A stretch of 5,902 bases of DNA from JBAXHO01 sp037138855 (GTDB lineage: Bacteria; Patescibacteriota; Dojkabacteria; B142; OLB20). The position numbers and the translations under genes are program-made. Positions 1-5,902 of the stretch are shown here, in pieces (position 1 is the first letter of the stretch; the number at the start of each line of letters is the position of its first letter). Under the pieces are notes generated by a model. That model was not told the origin of the DNA. It ran no database searches and saw only the letters and a list, made by a program, of their open reading frames with translations. The stretch is taken from NCBI GenBank assembly GCA_037138855.1, contig JBAXHO010000088.1, positions 1-5,902 of the forward strand, given 5' to 3'.

Positions 1-1881
1 TCCTTGCAGATTATAGAGGAAACTCCCGAAAAATTATCAGCTTTAAAGGGCATTTCCCTTCAAAAAGCTAAAAAAATTGGCGAGATATACAAAGAGCAGT
101 TTGGCGTTCGTTCCCTCTTAATTTTCTTTTCCCAGTATGGTATTACTCCATCCTTAGCACTTCGTATTTTTAAGAGATGGGGTGCTAAAGCAGTTGACAT
201 AATTAAAGATAACCCTTATTTATTGTGCGATGAAATATATGGTATAGGCTTCACAAAAAGCGATGAAATGGCTGTTAAAATGGGCATGCCTATGGATAGT
301 AATTTTAGGCTTTCTTCTGGCATTAAATATGTTCTAAGACACAATCTTTCAAATGGGCATACCTTTTTGCCACGACACAAGCTCTTAGATGCAGCTATTA
401 GTGTTCTAAACTGCACCACAGAAAATGTCGAGAGTGTTTTAGAAGAATTAATTAGTACTGGCGAGCTTTTCAACGTTAAAAATGAAGAAGGCTTGGATTC
501 AATATATTTAACCTATTATTTTAGAGCTGAAAACTATGTTTCTATTAGACTAAATACAATGAATAAACTAAAAGAAGACGAAACGCATGATATAAAAATC
601 CTCATAGATGAAATAGAGAAATCAAACGGCATACAATATGCAAAAAAGCAAAGAGAAGCTATTAGCGAATGTATAAATAACAAACTCCTTATTTTAACAG
701 GAGGTCCTGGTACAGGAAAGACAACTACTCTTAGAGGTATGATAGCCCTATATGAAAAATTGGAATTAAAAGTAGCTTTAGCCGCTCCTACTGGTAGAGC
801 TGCAAAGCGAATGGAAGAGCTAACTGGCAAAGAAGCTAAGACTATACATAGGCTTTTAGAAATGGAATATACAAGTGAGCATTTGCCGAAATTTGCAAAA
901 AACGAATCCAACCCCCTTGATTTTGATGTTATAATATTGGACGAGGTTTCAATGGTGGATATTATGCTTATGGAAGCACTTTTACGAGCTACGCCTTTAA
1001 CTTGCAGTGTTATGATGGTGGGGGACGCCGACCAGTTGCCCCCTGTTGGTGCCGGAAATGTTCTAAAAGATATTGTGAAAAGCGAAATTTTGCCTACAGT
1101 TCGATTAGATGAGATATTTAGGCAAGCTTCACAAAGCTTAATTATTGTAAATGCACATAAAATAATAAAAGGCGAACAGCCTGATTTATCCGTAAAAAAC
1201 AGCGATTTTTTCTTTATTAGAAAGGATAATAGCGAGGATGTTTTGGAAACAGTTATACAGCTTTGTTCAAAACGTTTGCCACAAACCTACAATTATTCGC
1301 CTTTATCTGATATACAAGTGCTTTCCCCCTCCAGAAAATCCTCCACAGGAACCGCTGTTTTAAATGAACGCTTACGTGAAGCCATCAACCCTTTTTCCAA
1401 TAAAAAGAAGGAGAAAAAAGTGCGGGACGTTATACTTCGTGAAGGTGACAAGGTGATGCAAACACGAAATAATTATGATATTGTATGGTCAAGAGAAAAT
1501 AACGAAACAGGAACAGGCATCTTCAATGGTGACATTGGAATAATTGATGAAATTGATTTTGAATTTGAAACAGTAGCAATACGTTTTGAAGACCGAACTG
1601 CAACCTATGATTTTGAAATCTTAGAAGAATTAGAGCCTGCATATGCAATTACTGTTCATAAAAGTCAAGGTAGTGAATTTAATGTTGTGGTTTTGCCGAT
1701 ATTTGACGGACCACAAATATTATTTTATAGGAGTCTTTTATATACAGCAGTAACAAGGGCAAAACAAATGGTTATTGTTGTAGGGAGTGAGCAGAAAGTT
1801 CGTCATATGGTTGAAAACAATAGGTCGTCTGGCAGATATTCTGGGCTTAAATATTTTCTTTTAAAAGGAAGTGAGATATAA
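1..1881 (+). CDS. recD2: RecD2-type ATP-dependent DNA helicase, 5' end cut off by the window
   Basis: This is a superfamily 1B 5'-to-3' DNA helicase of the RecD2 (RecD/TraA) family, a cytoplasmic enzyme of DNA repair and replication that works without RecBC. Residues are counted from the TTG at base 4. A helix-hairpin-helix-rich N-terminal part covers about residues 11-95. Helicase motifs then follow in order: Walker A GGPGTGKTT at 233-241 (K239), Walker B LDEVSMVD at 312-319, motif III GDADQLPPVGAG at 340-351, an LDEIFRQA arginine motif near 370, VHKSQGSEF at 551-559 and YTAVTRAK at 580-587. The SH3-like insert lies around 480-540. The frame is open to base 1 and the TTG has no ribosome binding site, so the start is upstream. 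Family members usually have 720-850 residues, so about 100 N-terminal residues (OB-fold region) are probably missing. All visible motifs are intact. The comF-type gene follows after 3 bases. The family call is very secure. Confidence 0.96.
   Translation, partial: SLQIIEETPEKLSALKGISLQKAKKIGEIYKEQFGVRSLLIFFSQYGITPSLALRIFKRWGAKAVDIIKDNPYLLCDEIYGIGFTKSDEMAVKMGMPMDSNFRLSSGIKYVLRHNLSNGHTFLPRHKLLDAAISVLNCTTENVESVLEELISTGELFNVKNEEGLDSIYLTYYFRAENYVSIRLNTMNKLKEDETHDIKILIDEIEKSNGIQYAKKQREAISECINNKLLILTGGPGTGKTTTLRGMIALYEKLELKVALAAPTGRAAKRMEELTGKEAKTIHRLLEMEYTSEHLPKFAKNESNPLDFDVIILDEVSMVDIMLMEALLRATPLTCSVMMVGDADQLPPVGAGNVLKDIVKSEILPTVRLDEIFRQASQSLIIVNAHKIIKGEQPDLSVKNSDFFFIRKDNSEDVLETVIQLCSKRLPQTYNYSPLSDIQVLSPSRKSSTGTAVLNERLREAINPFSNKKKEKKVRDVILREGDKVMQTRNNYDIVWSRENNETGTGIFNGDIGIIDEIDFEFETVAIRFEDRTATYDFEILEELEPAYAITVHKSQGSEFNVVVLPIFDGPQILFYRSLLYTAVTRAKQMVIVVGSEQKVRHMVENNRSSGRYSGLKYFLLKGSEI
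1865..1875 (+). promoter_or_regulatory. Ribosome binding site of the comF-type gene
   Basis: AAGGAAGTGAG is a near-perfect match to the 16S rRNA 3' end, with one mismatch from AAGGAGGTGA. It lies inside the last codons of the helicase gene, 9 bases before the GTG at 1885. It decides that GTG as the start and suggests the two genes are translated from one transcript. Confidence 0.8.
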
Positions 1882-1884
1882 GCT

Positions 1885-2571
1885 GTGGGAATATTATATT
1901 ATTTAATTGGTTTTATATTTCCTCCAAAATGCTGCCTTTGCGGAAAAATAATGTTTGATAGAGAAAATAAAATATGCTCCACCTGCTTAAGTGATTTACC
2001 CTATACCTACACAAAGCCGATTTTCCCTGTTGGCGAAAAAAGAAATGGGCGTTCTAAAGGCTATTTTTACTGTGTTTTAGCACCTTTTTTCTATGTAAAA
2101 AGTGTTAGGAGTGGCATTTTGGCACTTAAATTTTATGGTAGGAAAAAAACCTGTGAATTTTTTGGTGGCTATATGGCAGATGCAGTTCAAAATTGCCCAT
2201 TTTATAGTGATATTGAAGTGGTTCTCCCAGTTCCTGCAAGTAAAAAAAGAACAAACCTTCGTGGCTACAATCAATCCCAGCTCTTAGCACAAGAGACAGT
2301 AAAGATTATAGATAAACCCCTTTTAAACAATGTTTTAATAAGACAAACAGATTCTGCATCACAATCCTTAGCGAAAAATAAAACGCAAAGAGTTAAAAAT
2401 GTTAAAAATGCTTTCAAGGTTATAAACAATGAGTATATTGTAGACAAAACAATACTACTTGTAGATGATGTTGTTACTACTGGTGCTACTTTAAATGAAT
2501 GTTCAAGGGTGCTAATTGAAAATGGAGCAAAAAAAATACTCTGCATTACAGCCGCAAGAGCAAATAAATAA
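1885..2571 (+). CDS. comF: ComF family protein: zinc-binding motif plus phosphoribosyltransferase domain
   Basis: This is a 228-residue homologue of ComFC/GntX, a type I phosphoribosyltransferase-fold protein needed for DNA uptake and recombination in competent bacteria; its exact reaction is not established. It starts with GTG, 3 bases after the helicase stop, behind a strong ribosome binding site. Near the N-terminus, C16-x2-C19 and C31-x2-C34 form a four-cysteine zinc motif. The family signature VLPVPASKKRTNLRGYNQ ends at residue 130 (RGYNQ 126-130). The PRPP-binding loop is LVDDVVTTGAT at residues 192-202, with acidic pair D194-D195. The length is typical and no lesion is visible. Close linkage to a recD2-type gene is common in Clostridia, from general knowledge, and fits a shared role in DNA processing. 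The presence of comF does not prove natural competence. The gene is called comF by family; comFC would be the Bacillus subtilis name. Confidence 0.92.
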   Translation: MGILYYLIGFIFPPKCCLCGKIMFDRENKICSTCLSDLPYTYTKPIFPVGEKRNGRSKGYFYCVLAPFFYVKSVRSGILALKFYGRKKTCEFFGGYMADAVQNCPFYSDIEVVLPVPASKKRTNLRGYNQSQLLAQETVKIIDKPLLNNVLIRQTDSASQSLAKNKTQRVKNVKNAFKVINNEYIVDKTILLVDDVVTTGATLNECSRVLIENGAKKILCITAARANK

Positions 2572-2574
2572 AAC

Positions 2575-2583
2575 AAAAGGAAG
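2575..2583 (+). promoter_or_regulatory. Ribosome binding site of the M24 peptidase gene
   Basis: AAAAGGAAG lies in the 20-base gap after the comF-type gene, 8 bases before the ATG at 2592. It supports that ATG as the start. No promoter is seen in the gap, which argues for co-transcription with the upstream genes. Confidence 0.7.
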
Positions 2584-2591
2584 TAAAATTT

Positions 2592-3782
2592 ATGCTAAAC
2601 GTACCTACAAAAGAAGAATTAGAAGGAAGATTAAAAAAATTAGAAAATAAGCTAAATGAAAATGTTAGCAATTGGGATACTGCAATAATTATAAGCAAGG
2701 TCAACCAGTATTATTTTACTGGCACCATGCAGGACGGACTGTTAATTCTCAAAAAAGAGGGTGATTATTCTTATTTTGTAAGACGTAGTTACTCTCGAGC
2801 TATTGACGAATCCCCTCTTGAGTATATTTATCCAATGGATGGCTATAAAGATATTTTAGAGAAAATAAGCGAAAATCTCGGAGTTTGTTTAATAGAAACA
2901 GAAACATTCACCTATGGCATTTTAGAAAGGCTTAAAAAGTATTTTAAAATAAGCGAAATAAAACCCATTGAACGTTTTATTTCAAATATTAGAGCTATAA
3001 AAAGCCCTTATGAACTTTCTATTATTCGTGAATCCGGTTTCCAGCACGATTATTTGCTAAAGGAAATAGTCCCAACTCTTTTAAGAGAGGGAATGAGCGA
3101 AGCGGATTTAGCGGCTGAGATTTACGAAAAATCAATAAAACTTGGTTATCATGGTGTTTCAAGGTTTTCAATGTTCCAAATGGATTTGGGAATGGGGCAA
3201 ATTGGGTTTGGCGAAAACTCACTTTATCCAACGAGCTTTGACGGACCAGGAGGAAATGTTGGAATGAGTCCCGCCGTGCCTTTTGTGGGTAGCAGAGAAA
3301 GAAAACTCAAAAAAGGAGATTTGGTTTTTGCTGATATTGGCTATGGAATTAATGGTTATCATACAGACAAAACTACAGTTTACCTTTTTGGCGGAAAAGT
3401 GAATGAAGATATTAAACACATACAAAAACGTTTAATTGAAATAGAAAAACTTACTGCATCGCTACTTAAAGTTGGAAATATTCCTTCCGATATTTATAAT
3501 AGTGTTATGAGCGAAATTGACGAAAGTTTTTTAGAGAATTTTATGGGCTTTGGAAGTCGCAAGGTTAAATTTTTAGGTCATGGAGTTGGACTTCATATAG
3601 ACGAAATGCCAGTTATAGCAAATTGCTTTAAAGAACCTCTTCAAGAGAATATGGTCATTGCCTTAGAGCCTAAAAAAGGAATAAAAGGCTTTGGAATGAT
3701 AGGTGTTGAGGACACTTATTTGGTAACAAATGAGGGTGGACTTTGCCTTACTGGAGAGGGAAGAGAAATTATAGAATTATAA
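2592..3782 (+). CDS. M24 family metallopeptidase (Xaa-Pro peptidase / creatinase-like)
   Basis: This 396-residue cytoplasmic protein has the two-domain build of prolidase and aminopeptidase P. A creatinase-type N-terminal domain (about residues 25-150) is followed by a pita-bread catalytic domain (about 160-390). All five expected metal ligands are visible: D248 (in FADIGYG), D259 (in GYHTDKTT), H330 (in GHGVGLHIDEMP), E359 (in ALEPKKG) and E373 (in GVEDTYLV). A dinuclear metal site is therefore likely, and the best guess is cleavage of peptides with proline in the second position. Two surrounding sites differ from classical prolidases: FDGPGGNVGMSPA at 216-228 stands where a pH motif is usual, and D337-E338 replaces the usual His-Glu. 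The same pattern occurs, from memory, in a widespread uncharacterised M24 branch, so the substrate is uncertain. There is no signal peptide. It follows the comF-type gene after 20 bases with a good ribosome binding site and probably ends the operon. Confidence 0.88.
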   Translation: MLNVPTKEELEGRLKKLENKLNENVSNWDTAIIISKVNQYYFTGTMQDGLLILKKEGDYSYFVRRSYSRAIDESPLEYIYPMDGYKDILEKISENLGVCLIETETFTYGILERLKKYFKISEIKPIERFISNIRAIKSPYELSIIRESGFQHDYLLKEIVPTLLREGMSEADLAAEIYEKSIKLGYHGVSRFSMFQMDLGMGQIGFGENSLYPTSFDGPGGNVGMSPAVPFVGSRERKLKKGDLVFADIGYGINGYHTDKTTVYLFGGKVNEDIKHIQKRLIEIEKLTASLLKVGNIPSDIYNSVMSEIDESFLENFMGFGSRKVKFLGHGVGLHIDEMPVIANCFKEPLQENMVIALEPKKGIKGFGMIGVEDTYLVTNEGGLCLTGEGREIIEL

Positions 3783-3821
3783 TTATTTTAAACAAAAACC
3801 AATAAAATCTATTAACCAGTA

Positions 3822-3831
3822 GGGGCGACCT
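3822..3831. repeat. Target site duplication, left copy
   Basis: GGGGCGACCT directly abuts the left inverted repeat and is repeated exactly next to the right inverted repeat. Ten bases is a normal duplication length for IS4-family elements. An exact match on both sides indicates simple transposition and a fairly recent event. Confidence 0.92.
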
Positions 3832-3853
3832 CAATGTCAGCAACTTAAAATGT
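3832..3853 (+). repeat. Left terminal inverted repeat of the insertion sequence
   Basis: The 22 bases begin CAATGTCAGCAACTTAA and are the exact reverse complement of 5256-5277. With a one-base gap the match continues for 8 more bases (AAAATATT at 3854-3861). This is the expected binding and cleavage site for the transposase. Confidence 0.95.
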
Positions 3854-3871
3854 AAAATATTTGAAGCTGTA

Positions 3872-3915
3872 AATTTGCACAAAAAAGCAACTAATTTTTG
3901 TATAAATTGCAAATT
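3872..3915 (+). other. Imperfect stem-loop in the insertion sequence leader
   Basis: AATTTGCA (3872-3879) pairs with TGCAAATT (3908-3915), and inside it CAAAAA (3880-3885) pairs with TTTTTG (3895-3900), leaving a 7-base bulge on the right side. It lies just before and partly over the proposed -35 box. IS4-family elements often use leader structures to damp transposase expression driven from outside; that role is inferred here. Confidence 0.4.
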
Positions 3916-3940
3916 GACAAATATTAAGTCCCCCCATAAT
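3914..3940 (+). promoter_or_regulatory. Possible transposase promoter
   Basis: A perfect -35 box TTGACA (3914-3919) is followed after 15 bases by CATAAT (3935-3940), five of six matches to the -10 consensus. The spacing is shorter than the ideal 17. An alternative -10, TAAAAT at 3941-3946, would be 21 bases away, which is too far. The site lies inside the element about 50 bases before the transposase start, so a weak native promoter is plausible. Confidence 0.45.
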
Positions 3941-3948
3941 TAAAATGG

Positions 3949-3965
3949 ATACCATTATTTGGTAT
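3949..3965 (+). other. Short hairpin in the transposase leader
   Basis: ATACCA and TGGTAT form a perfect 6-bp stem around the loop TTATT, downstream of the proposed promoter and about 26 bases before the start codon. It could be an RNA hairpin that affects translation or a dyad bound by a protein. With such a short AT-rich stem, chance is also possible. Confidence 0.35.
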
Positions 3966-3991
3966 ATCATTAATGTTATGGATGTGTTGAT

Positions 3992-5248
3992 ATGACAAAT
4001 ACCCAGCTTTTTGAAGAACTATTGTTGCTTTTATCATCGAAAACTAATGACTATTACTTTCTCTTAGACCACAGAAGTTCACCCACTTTCTTTACCAGAA
4101 AAGGAAAATTTGATTTTAGAAAGGTTTTGCTTATGTTACTCAACTTTTTTAAGAAAAGTTCTTCAGTAGAAATTCATAATTTTATTACAGGTGTGCTTAA
4201 AGATGATGATGTCGGTAGCAGACAGGCATTTGAGAAAGCAAGAAGTAAGATAATGTTTACCGCTTTTATGGAATTATTCAATGACTCTTCAAAGATAGGT
4301 CTTTCAAGCAAAAACCCCGAATTGCTTTTTGGGTATAGGTTATTTGCAATAGATGGTTCTACAGCAATGCTTGAAAAAAGCAATGAATTATCTAAGCATT
4401 TTGGACCAACAACCCCCAGTGCAGGAGATGTTGTTGCGAGAGTTTTTATGTGCATTGATGTTTTGAATGGGTATGTTGTTGATGCTGAAATAGGGAATTA
4501 TGGCATAGGGGAACGCAAAATGGCACTTTCTCATATAAAGAAAGACATTTGTCCAAATGCACTTTACTTATATGATAGAGGGTATTGGTCACCAGAGTTA
4601 GTATCTGAAATGTGTACGAATAATCAAAAGTTTTTGATGAGAGTTCCAAAAAACTTTTCAAAATCTGTTCAAGAAGCAAAAGAAACAAGTGGCTTTTTTG
4701 AAATTAAATATGGTAAAAATACTTTCAAATTGCGTTTTCATAAATTTATATTAAAAAGTGGTGAAGAAGAGTGTTTGGTTACAAATTTAGACAATGATAT
4801 TGTGGCAGATAAAGAGTTAGGTAAGATTTATTGGTTAAGATGGGGAATTGAAACTAAATATAGACAGCTAAAATCACAGTTACAATTAGAAAACTTTACA
4901 GGCAAAAGCGTTTTATTTGTATTGCAAGATTTTTATGCGATGCTTTTTTTGATGAATATGATTGCATTTGCAAAATTATCATCTGATAAAATAATTGACG
5001 AAAGAACCAAGGACAAAAACCTAAAAAACGAGTGTATGACTAATCAGAATATAGCTATTGGGATTTTAAAAGATAGATTTATACTTGCGGTTTTAGAGGA
5101 TAATCCAGTAAAGAAAAAATTGATGTTTGATAAAATTATTACAGATATTAGCGGACACGTTACGATTATTAGACCTAATAGGCACCCACCACGCAAGAAA
5201 TCCTCTATTAAATACAAAAGGCGGACAGTTAAAAAAACCGCTTTGTAA
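3992..5248 (+). CDS. IS4-family DDE transposase
   Basis: This 418-residue enzyme cuts and joins the ends of the surrounding element. The RNase H-like catalytic core (DDE_Tnp_1 type) shows D121 in AIDGST, D195 in LYDRGYWS and E287 in the YREK signature. That signature is complete: Y280-x2-R283-x3-E287-x6-K294 in YWLRWGIETKYRQLK. The N-terminal 110 residues are probably the DNA-binding part, and the lysine- and arginine-rich tail (RPNRHPPRKKSSIKYKRR) is likely to contact DNA. The ATG at 3992 is the only start codon in frame after the stop at 3971. The weak ribosome binding site GGATGTG (3980-3986) lies 5 bases before it, in keeping with low transposase expression. The stop codon overlaps the outer extension of the right inverted repeat. 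There is no frameshift or internal stop, and length is normal for the family, so it is probably functional. Confidence 0.95.
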   Translation: MTNTQLFEELLLLLSSKTNDYYFLLDHRSSPTFFTRKGKFDFRKVLLMLLNFFKKSSSVEIHNFITGVLKDDDVGSRQAFEKARSKIMFTAFMELFNDSSKIGLSSKNPELLFGYRLFAIDGSTAMLEKSNELSKHFGPTTPSAGDVVARVFMCIDVLNGYVVDAEIGNYGIGERKMALSHIKKDICPNALYLYDRGYWSPELVSEMCTNNQKFLMRVPKNFSKSVQEAKETSGFFEIKYGKNTFKLRFHKFILKSGEEECLVTNLDNDIVADKELGKIYWLRWGIETKYRQLKSQLQLENFTGKSVLFVLQDFYAMLFLMNMIAFAKLSSDKIIDERTKDKNLKNECMTNQNIAIGILKDRFILAVLEDNPVKKKLMFDKIITDISGHVTIIRPNRHPPRKKSSIKYKRRTVKKTAL

Positions 5249-5255
5249 TATTTTG

Positions 5256-5277
5256 ACATTTTAAGTTGCTGACATTG
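5256..5277 (-). repeat. Right terminal inverted repeat of the insertion sequence
   Basis: It is the exact reverse complement of 3832-3853. The match extends inward to 5247-5254 after skipping G5255, so the extended repeat overlaps the last two bases of the transposase stop codon. Confidence 0.95.
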
Positions 5278-5287
5278 GGGGCGACCT
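5278..5287. repeat. Target site duplication, right copy
   Basis: GGGGCGACCT follows the right inverted repeat directly and matches 3822-3831 exactly. This copy still carries on into the rest of the original palindrome. Confidence 0.92.
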
Positions 5288-5297
5288 TTGGTCGTCC
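5279..5297. repeat. GC-rich intergenic hairpin, target of the insertion
   Basis: GGGCGACC and GGTCGTCC form an 8-bp stem (one G-T pair) around a TTT loop. The left arm is the part duplicated by the insertion sequence. Before insertion it lay midway between two convergent genes. It resembles GGGGCGACC...GGTCGCCC palindromes found dispersed in intergenic DNA of many low-GC Firmicutes (from memory, not searched). No long T-run follows on either strand, so it is not a classic intrinsic terminator, though it could still help separate the convergent transcripts. Confidence 0.6.
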
Positions 5298-5313
5298 GTT
5301 TAAACTATTGATT

Positions 5314-5902
5314 TTAACTTATTGTAATTTCCTTTTCAGCAATGGAATCATAATAACCGAAGTTGAAAGCATCCTTTGCTAAAACTCTAATTGTATATGT
5401 CCCTGCTTTTCTTGGAATAAATGTAGCTGTATTATCCATTGAATATCCTTGAATTGTACTTACTCCCATTAGTTCGTCTTTAACCTCAAAACGATACATT
5501 ATGTTATCGCTGTTTATTGCAGTAGCAGATGCACTAATTTCAATTGGTGTTCTTTTTGTTCCTGTTAATGGGGAAGTTATTATAACATTTAAAACAGCTT
5601 GTTGTGTGCCACCTATTTGGAATTTAAGGCTTTCTACAGCCTCATAAGATGCTGTTGTGCCTGCAAAGTCTTTATCCCTTGCTCTAATTTGAATAGTGTA
5701 GTCTCCTGCTTGCATTGGCTTCCAATCTAAAACGTTAGAGGTAGACCAACTTTTAACCTCACGATAACCATTTGCATCAAGTCGCCAAAAGGAATATTCT
5801 GCATTTGCGTTAATTGGTGCAGTTATTTTAACATTTTCTGTTTTGTTAACTGCATTTAATGATGTTGTAACATAATCTAAACCCACTTGTTTTTCTACTG
5901 TT
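5314..5902 (-). CDS. C-terminal part of a repetitive, probably extracellular protein with triple-tyrosine (Y_Y_Y) modules
   Basis: At least 195 residues are visible and the frame is open to the window edge, so the N-terminus, including any signal peptide, is outside. A GTG at 5884-5886 is in frame but has no ribosome binding site and is probably internal. Counting from it, two related beta-sandwich modules are visible. The first, about residues 17-92, contains AEYSFWRLD, SNVLDWKPMQAGDYTIQIRARDKD and a tail ending LKFQIG. The second, about 98-190, contains IMYRFEVKD, ATFIPRKAGTYTIRVLAKDA and a tail ending KEITIS. The shared AG(D/T)YTI(Q/R) core and spaced aromatic residues fit the Y_Y_Y (PF07495-like) fold, which in Clostridia occurs in secreted or wall-associated proteins, often with amidase or SH3 domains. 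The C-terminus has no LPxTG motif or membrane segment. It converges with the transposase and, before insertion, with the M24 peptidase. The specific function is unknown. Confidence 0.8.
   Translation of the reverse strand, partial: TVEKQVGLDYVTTSLNAVNKTENVKITAPINANAEYSFWRLDANGYREVKSWSTSNVLDWKPMQAGDYTIQIRARDKDFAGTTASYEAVESLKFQIGGTQQAVLNVIITSPLTGTKRTPIEISASATAINSDNIMYRFEVKDELMGVSTIQGYSMDNTATFIPRKAGTYTIRVLAKDAFNFGYYDSIAEKEITIS

Larger units (their letters stand above)
3832..5277 (+). mobile_element. Complete IS4-family insertion sequence (1446 bp), resembling the IS231 group
   Basis: The element is bounded by perfect 22-bp inverted repeats and an exact 10-bp target duplication. It carries one intact transposase on the plus strand with the DDE triad and YREK signature of the IS4 family. 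The ends begin with CA and contain CAACTTAA, a core I recall from IS231-type ends; this grouping is from memory and less sure than the family. Non-coding DNA is very uneven: 160 bases before the transposase gene and only 29 after it. It sits between two convergent genes, disrupts neither, and appears capable of movement. Confidence 0.93.

Noticed and set aside
4..6. TTG as the true start of the helicase gene
   Set aside because: The frame stays open to base 1, no ribosome binding site can be seen, and the protein would lack the usual N-terminal 100 or so residues of RecD2. The gene is cut by the window.
2392..2409. Tandem 9-base repeat GTTAAAAAT x2 inside the comF-type gene
   Set aside because: It encodes VKNVKN in a place where ComF proteins usually have a similar R-x2-N-V-K-x-A-F pattern, and the length is normal, so it need not be a recent duplication.
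2271..2576. Open frame on the minus strand across the comF-type gene
   Set aside because: It is antisense to a well-conserved gene, contains no recognisable domain and has no convincing ribosome binding site. The same holds for minus-strand frames over the helicase (216-473, 534-911) and the transposase (4174-4688).
3783..3831. Terminator or small gene in the gap after the M24 peptidase
   Set aside because: This AT-rich stretch has no stable hairpin of its own and no coding frame; its only notable part is the left remnant of the split palindrome.
5253..5258. Outward-facing TTGACA in the right end of the insertion sequence that might form a hybrid promoter
   Set aside because: The DNA at the proper distance (around 5276) is GGGGG and not a -10 box, and the next gene is on the opposite strand.
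5279..5304. Classic rho-independent terminator
   Set aside because: The hairpin is present but only a short TTT follows on the plus strand and no T-run on the minus strand, so it is reported as a palindromic repeat only.
5884..5886. GTG as the start of the minus-strand surface-type gene
   Set aside because: The frame continues to the window edge with no stop, there is no Shine-Dalgarno sequence before it, and the protein would begin directly in a repeat module without a signal peptide.

Overview
The window looks like chromosomal DNA from a low-GC Gram-positive bacterium, most likely a member of the Clostridia. The evidence is the strong A+T bias in coding and non-coding DNA, purine-rich Shine-Dalgarno sequences of the AAGGA(A/G)G type, the pairing of a RecD2-type helicase gene with a comF-type gene, and a surface-type protein with triple-tyrosine repeats. 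I cannot name a genus.

Layout. (1) Bases 1-3782 hold three tightly packed plus-strand genes that probably form one operon: the 3' part of a RecD2-type helicase gene (5' end outside the window), a ComF-type phosphoribosyltransferase with an N-terminal zinc-binding motif, and an M24-family (creatinase/prolidase-like) metallopeptidase. The gaps are 3 and 20 bases and both downstream genes have good ribosome binding sites. (2) Bases 3832-5277 are a complete 1446-bp insertion sequence of the IS4 family. It has perfect 22-bp terminal inverted repeats, a 10-bp target duplication (GGGGCGACCT) abutting both ends, and one intact 418-aa DDE transposase with the YREK signature. (3) Bases 5314-5902 are the 3' end of a minus-strand gene for a repetitive, probably extracellular protein with two Y_Y_Y-like (beta-sandwich) modules. 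Its 5' end lies outside the window.

Removing the insertion sequence and one target copy restores a short intergenic region between two convergent genes (the M24 peptidase and the surface protein). At its centre is a GC-rich hairpin, GGGCGACC-TTT-GGTCGTCC, in very AT-rich DNA. The element landed in the left arm of this hairpin. The hairpin resembles dispersed intergenic palindromes of low-GC Firmicutes and may have served as a transcription boundary.

How the genes relate: RecD2 (DNA repair and replication helicase) and ComF (DNA uptake and recombination) are both concerned with DNA processing. The peptidase appears to be an unrelated passenger in the same transcript. The insertion sequence interrupts no gene. 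I see no RNA gene, CRISPR array, defence island or clearly new system. The most unusual points are the insertion into the palindrome, the structured leader of the transposase gene, and the atypical active-site surroundings of the M24 peptidase.
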